Source of the DNA: Isohypsibius dastychi
Taxonomy: Eukaryota; Tardigrada; Eutardigrada; Parachela; Isohypsibiidae
DNA length: 10,897 nt
Assembly: GCA_034696485.1 (NCBI GenBank)
Contig: JAQIWT010001411.1
Span: forward strand, 1 to 10,897
Direction of reading: 5' to 3'
Within the stretch, counting starts at the first letter, position 1, and every line of letters begins with the position of its first letter. Of this stretch, positions 7,263-10,897 are shown piece after piece. The notes under the pieces are model-generated. The model was not told the origin of the DNA and did not search any database. It saw only the letters and a program-made list of their open reading frames with translations. The position numbers were made by a program, and so were the translations under genes.

Positions 7263-8161
7263 GTTGGTTTCACATTTTAAGTAACATTGAAGAACGGTGG
7301 TTTCTGATTCAGAAATTTTATTATATGAATGTTGATATTTTCCCTAAAAAATACGAGTATTGGAAGGTTTTCGCGTCCCGATGTTTACTATTACTATTCA
7401 TGAAATGCTATTAACTTATAGCGGTCTACGGGAAGTTCACATACCGAAAGATCTTGTTTAATTTACAACAAATTCTTCTCGTGTTCTCTCTCTCGTCTAG
7501 CCGGATTACTGCACAGGCAGGATGTCCTCGCATGTCTTTGACAACCAGAAATGATTTTCATAGTTTCTCATTCCATGTGCTTTTTTAGGACCAAAGCAAT
7601 ATGCGCAAGTTCTACCAGGAGGGTACGTTCACGGATTTTGTGTTGGTTTCTTCGGATAATCGAGAAGTAAAAGTCCATCGCGTCAAGCTCGCTGCTGTCT
7701 CGGAAGTGTTCCTGAATATGCTCAGCCACGAAACAGTTGAAAAACGGGACGGGATCTGCCGTATAGCCGACATTGACTACGGAACTTTGAAATTGATGGT
7801 GGATGCATTTTACGGACTTCCGGTTGACAAAGAGCGCATGAAGGAATACTGCTGGAAATTAGACACCGCTGCCAATAAATATCAGATTCTGGAACTTCAA
7901 TCAAGCTGTTTACAATATATGGACGAAAACATGGCGATGGCAGATGTTGTGGAAGTGTTCAAAGTGGGGAAAGAGCGTGGAGATGAATGTTTGGTGAAAA
8001 GTGCGGTTCGGTTTGTGAGAAGCAACTACGAAGCATTTATCGACATGGATGGATTTTCTGAAGTGTGGGAAAAGATTCCGGATTATTCCAAAGAGTTCTT
8101 CAAGCTGGTCAGTGTGGACCTTCGGAAAAAGAAGCGAACCGCCTCGCAAGCTGGATTCTGA
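6747..8161 (+). CDS. BTB-BACK protein with unrecognised N-terminal domain (SPOP-like layout), copy 1
   Basis: Two exons, 6747-7262 and 7589-8161 (intron phase 0), give 362 residues. Residues 1-172 form a domain I do not recognise; its position matches the substrate-binding MATH domain of SPOP, but I see no clear MATH motif. Residues about 177-285 are a BTB/POZ domain: GTFTDFVLV, KVHRVKLAAVSEVFLNML, IADIDYGTLKLMVDAFYG and AANKYQILELQ. Residues about 285-348 (CLQYMDENMAMADVVEVFK onward) resemble the short BACK region that follows BTB in SPOP-type proteins. A basic patch RKKKR at 351-355 may be a nuclear signal. By family knowledge it would bridge substrates to CUL3; this is inference. The ATG has A at -3. 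A tandem paralogue follows 1.4 kb downstream. Confidence 0.88.
7263..7588 (+). other. Intron of BTB copy 1, nothing else seen
   Basis: 326 bp, donor GTTGGT, acceptor TGCTTTTTTAG. It is recognisably homologous to the intron of copy 2, including GCAGGATGT and AATTCCATG-like words before the acceptor. Copy 2 carries about 180 bp more. Confidence 0.75.
7589..8161 (+). CDS. BTB copy 1, exon 2: BTB and BACK-like domains
   Basis: 191 codons including TGA at 8159-8161. It starts DQSNM immediately after the acceptor, so the methionine at 7601 is internal rather than the start. It contains the whole BTB domain, the BACK-like helices and the basic C-terminus. Confidence 0.88.
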   Translation, partial: DQSNMRKFYQEGTFTDFVLVSSDNREVKVHRVKLAAVSEVFLNMLSHETVEKRDGICRIADIDYGTLKLMVDAFYGLPVDKERMKEYCWKLDTAANKYQILELQSSCLQYMDENMAMADVVEVFKVGKERGDECLVKSAVRFVRSNYEAFIDMDGFSEVWEKIPDYSKEFFKLVSVDLRKKKRTASQAGF

Positions 8162-8974
8162 TTTACGTGATAGATTTGTAAGCTGCTCAAGAGATTTCTT
8201 TCTTCAAATCTCCGAATGCTACAAAGTTTCTTATCTGCGAATAATCAGGGCAAAACAATTTCTTTCCAGTCAGAAATGTACTGTTCTGTTACGTGGTCTT
8301 CCGAGGAAGTTGATTTCGAGAAGATGAACTGCCTTGTTTTTCGCTCCGTAATGACCCTTATTCTCTGTTAACTTTGTTTTTAACACCATGTTTTGAAATA
8401 TAACAAGAGACTATACTACAGATGAATGTGGTAATCGGAAATCGGGCCAGCGAATGTTTGAAAATAATGAGGTCCTATCTGGATCTGCCTTACATCCAGA
8501 TGTTTCAACTACTCCGCTGGGTTGTTCTCAAACATTGCATTGAGATCGCATTTGTCGATTGTTTACAAGCCCAAGAAAGCGCAACTCGGGGGATTTCGAG
8601 AGGAGTGATTCTTGCGACCTTTGGATTTGGAGAACTTGGTAGAGAAATGCCATCTTCTAAATTCTAGAACTTGACTTTTAAACATCCCGAGTTTTTATAA
8701 TCACTGGGTGAAGCTTGACAGCTTGTTGGAGCAGTTTGATGAACTCTTCAGCAATAGGTCATGAATTTCAAAGGCTTCAAAAACTGATATCCGTTAAAAG
8801 TCACCTTTTGAATTTTGCACCGTGTATATAAAATTATCAGATCAAAGCACTGTAAATATGTACGTGTTGGTTTTAACTGATCCTGAGATCAAATATGGTA
8901 GTTTCAGGTATAGGCTCTCCTTTTTCGTGAAAATTCGTGGAACCATATTACATTGTTTTAGGGTACTGCCTCGA
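8162..8974. other. Spacer with no recognised gene
   Basis: 3' flank of BTB copy 1. A possible weak poly(A) variant AATATA lies at about 8397-8402. An 81-codon frame at 8422-8667 has no recognisable domain or good context. No RNA gene or inverted repeat of note is seen. Confidence 0.6.
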
Positions 8975-9150
8975 TTTGCCGAAACGGCTTCTTGCCGAAG
9001 AGACATTTGGCCGATTTTTTTTGCCGAAGAGACTCTTCGCCGAACGATTTCTCGTCGAGGAGATATTCCGCCGAAAAGGACATTTTTTCGAATGGACATT
9101 CTGCCTAAAGAAACATTTCGCCGAAAGGACATTTTGCCGAAGAGATATTA
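8975..9150. repeat. Degenerate minisatellite, period about 16-19 bp
   Basis: About nine or ten variants of GCCGAAAGGACATTT follow one another, for example TTGCCGAAGAGACATTT, CGCCGAAAAGGACATTTT, CGCCGAAAGGACATTT and TTGCCGAAGAGATATT. Spacing varies slightly and several units are mutated, so the array is old. The repetitive open frames it creates on both strands are by-products, not genes. Confidence 0.8.
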
Positions 9151-9366
9151 GCTATCCTTTTTGACGGGCATCGCGGAGCCATATTTAACTGTATCAGACA
9201 ATGTTATTTCTTTTGAGAACTTAGGTCTGACTCTCAACAGGACAAATCTGGTAAAAATCGCTAAAATGATTCAGAGAATGAAGCTCCGTTCGTTCTGAAA
9301 GCTGGTGTTTTTACGGATCTAGATATATTTGATTATTTGAATAGCCAGCCAAGATCCGGAAAGTCC
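9151..9366. other. Spacer between minisatellite and hairpin, nothing recognised
   Basis: AT-rich sequence with no coding frame, RNA gene or clear repeat. Confidence 0.55.
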
Positions 9367-9398
9367 GACCGTTCAATGACCACTCGCATTGAATGGTC
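9367..9398. repeat. 12-bp stem, 8-base loop hairpin upstream of BTB copy 2
   Basis: GACCGTTCAATG and CATTGAATGGTC are complementary at 11 of 12 bases; the remaining pair would be G-U in RNA. They enclose ACCACTCG. There is no T-run after it. The role is unknown; it could be a chance dyad or a remnant of a foldback element. Confidence 0.5.
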
Positions 9399-9467
9399 CG
9401 GTCTGCACTTTTAATCCACTGATGCGAAGCAAAATCGTACTTAGTCTCATTTATCACTTCTTGTAAT

Positions 9468-9549
9468 ATCGTTCTCGTTTCGTCTTAAGACATCTCCTCA
9501 ACTAGCTAGTCTGGATCGAATCCTCATCGTTCCTCTTCGGTGCAGAAAA
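9468..9549 (+). promoter_or_regulatory. Duplicated promoter/leader block of BTB gene 2
   Basis: It shares ATCGTTCTCGTTTCGTC, CCTCAACTA and ATCCTCATCGTTCCTC with the block before BTB copy 1, about 10 bp shorter overall. Similarity fades upstream of about 9468, which marks a probable left edge of the duplicated unit. Confidence 0.5.
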
Positions 9550-10062
9550 ATGTCTGACAACCTCACAGCTGCAGAATGGGATACCTTGAATTCTAAAACA
9601 TTCTGCTGTCAGCTTGGACTTGGAGATTTCGAGAAGCGTAATGTGATGGTGTCAGCTAAAAAGTCCTCTGATAGTCTTGAACGTCTGATGTTTGTCATTG
9701 ATCCAGATCCGTCTTTAAAGTTCAAGGTGTCTTTCGTTTATTATCTAGCCGATGGCTGTTATTTCGATCCAGCTCGTCTGGTATTTTTGTTCGAATCCAG
9801 GATGGAGCAACGGATTCGCAGTCGGGATCTGATCATGTTCATGCATCGCAAGAAAAATCTCGATTTCATTACGGCGAAAACACTCCTAAAGGGCAAGGAG
9901 CTGCGTGTTTTGTTCGATTCGGATGGGATCAATGTTGAATTTCTCCCCTTATTCATGAGAGCTCTGGGATGGAAAGGAGCACCATTGAGTCACGAAATGT
10001 CCTACAAAGCATTCCCCGATGATGTCCGAAAACCGTTCAATCCGCTTCTTATGAAATCAGAG
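9550..10062 (+). CDS. BTB copy 2, exon 1: unrecognised N-terminal domain
   Basis: It begins MSDNLTAAEWD, close to the MSDILEDAEWD of copy 1, and ends LLMKSE before donor GTTGGT. It is one codon shorter than copy 1. Read-through would continue to a stop at 10132-10134. Confidence 0.82.
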
Positions 10063-10897
10063 GTTGGTTTCACAGTTCAGAGTAGTAACGGAAAACAGTG
10101 GTTTCGAATGTGGACTTTTGTAATAATACTATGAATGTCGATTGTTTTCCTATTTTTGAAAAACCAATACAGCCGGTTTTTTTCGGTGAATATTATATTT
10201 CCCATTACGTATTTGCTTTTCCAAAAAAATTATAACCTATAACGGTCTCGAGAATCAAACAAACACACACCAAAATGTCTTATTTTGATTTGCAACGAAT
10301 TCCTTGCATCTAGCCGGTGTGCCATAGAAAGTCCATGGAAAAACAAGTGCATTGTCGAATGCTATTATGTACTCCAGTAATTGTAACTTGCAGTCACCCA
10401 ACATGCAACTAATATTAAATTTACGGAATTTGAAGTTGTTTAAAATATTTTAAATGAGAATGAAGTTGTAGAACACAGTTTTGGTTGTTTCTAGTTCGGA
10501 TAACGAAACCCGCAGGATGTATTATCATGTTATTGATAACCAAAAGTCATTTAACCAGTTTATAATTCCATGATCATTTCTAGGACCAGAGCAATATGCT
10601 CAAGTTATACCCTGACGGTATGCTCACGGATTTTGTATTGGTTTCTTCCGACAATCGAGAGATAAAAGTCCATCGCGCCAAGATCGCCGCTGTCTCGGAA
10701 GTATTCCGGAATATGCTCAGCCACGAAACAGTTGAAAAACGGGAAGGAATCTGCCGAATAGCTGACATAGACTACGGAACTTTGAAAGTGATGGTGGACG
10801 CATTTTACGGACTTCCGGTCGAGGAAGAGCACATGGAAGAAAACTGCGGGAAGTTATACATGGCAGCTAACAAGTATCAAATTTTGGAGTTGCAGAC
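9550..10897 (+). CDS. BTB protein with unrecognised N-terminal domain, copy 2, truncated by window end
   Basis: Paralogue of the gene at 6747. Exon 1 is 9550-10062 (171 codons) and exon 2 starts at 10584 and remains open to the last base, reaching ANKYQILELQ near the end of the BTB domain. The remainder, including any BACK-like tail, lies outside. BTB landmarks seen: MLTDFVLVSSDNREIKVHRA, IAAVSEVFRNML, ADIDYGTLKVMVDAFYGLP. The N-terminal domain keeps the flanking blocks of copy 1 (CCQLGLGDFEKRNVMVS; VEFLPLFMRALGWKG; VRKPFNPLLMKSE), but about residues 36-115 are strongly diverged apart from GCYFDPARLV. The frame is intact, so it is probably functional. Likely role as for copy 1: a CUL3 adaptor with different substrate choice (inference). 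Confidence 0.86.
10063..10583 (+). other. Intron of BTB copy 2 with extra segment
   Basis: 521 bp from GTTGGT to ATCATTTCTAG. The first 250 bp and last 90 bp resemble the intron of copy 1. The extra ~181 bp lies between TCTAG at 10309-10313 and TCTAG at 10490-10494. No inverted termini are seen in it. Confidence 0.65.
10584..10897 (+). CDS. BTB copy 2, exon 2 (partial): BTB domain
   Basis: Open from DQSNML to the window edge, 104 full codons. It is strongly similar to the same exon of copy 1. Substitutions such as DKERMKEY to EEEHMEEN fall in the variable loop after the YGLP motif. Confidence 0.86.

Noticed and set aside
8422-8667. 81-codon open frame as a gene
   Set aside because: No recognisable domain, paralogue or splice structure, and the length is within chance expectation.
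8822-9164. Overlapping open frames on both strands across the repeat array
   Set aside because: They are low-complexity products of the minisatellite reading without stops.
8934-9202. Similar words CGTGGAACCATATT and CGCGGAGCCATATT flanking the minisatellite as a target duplication
   Set aside because: The matches are interrupted and too long and imperfect for a target-site duplication; possibly chance or part of an older local duplication.

Overview
This is animal nuclear DNA. Protein-coding genes are split by GT-AG introns, the main housekeeping gene is an animal-type serine palmitoyltransferase subunit 2, there is an intronless eukaryotic tRNA-Pro with A and B boxes, and there are tandem BTB-BACK genes of the SPOP kind. 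Several introns are very short (56-131 bp), which together with the gene content suggests a small ecdysozoan genome (arthropod, tardigrade or nematode-like). The species cannot be fixed from the sequence, and this placement is inference.

Region 1 (1-6414) is one host gene, SPTLC2, on the + strand with three visible coding exons (7-432, 4634-5041, 5537-6268). Its first visible intron is 4.2 kb long and holds three unrelated passengers: a complete hAT DNA transposon (535-3695), a 90-bp near-perfect hairpin that looks like a tiny TA-flanked MITE (3717-3806), and a tRNA-Pro(UGG) gene (4147-4218). The hAT element has an exact 8-bp target-site duplication and 15-bp terminal inverted repeats with one mismatch. 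It also has dense CCGTCTTT-type subterminal repeats and a six-exon transposase whose splice phases all agree, giving about 726 residues with the D, D and E catalytic residues. It therefore looks recent and possibly autonomous.

Region 2 (6415-6746) is the spacer to the next gene. It carries a 119-bp segment bounded by an 11-bp inverted repeat whose ends resemble hAT-type MITE termini, then a promoter/5' leader block that recurs upstream of the second BTB gene.

Region 3 (6747-10897) holds two tandem, same-strand paralogues (6747-8161 complete; 9550-10897 cut by the window end). Each has a ~171-residue N-terminal domain that I do not recognise, a single intron at the same place with the same GTTGGT donor, and a BTB domain; the complete copy continues into a BACK-like tail. 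By analogy with SPOP-type proteins these would be CUL3 ubiquitin-ligase substrate adaptors. The start and end of the N-terminal domain are nearly identical between copies while the middle is strongly diverged, as expected if the middle contacts substrates. The spacer between the genes contains a degenerate GCCGAAAGGACATTT minisatellite (8975-9150) and a short hairpin (9367-9398).

No CRISPR, operon or bacterial system is present. The items most worth checking are the intact hAT element in a housekeeping-gene intron and the BTB pair with its unrecognised N-terminal domain.
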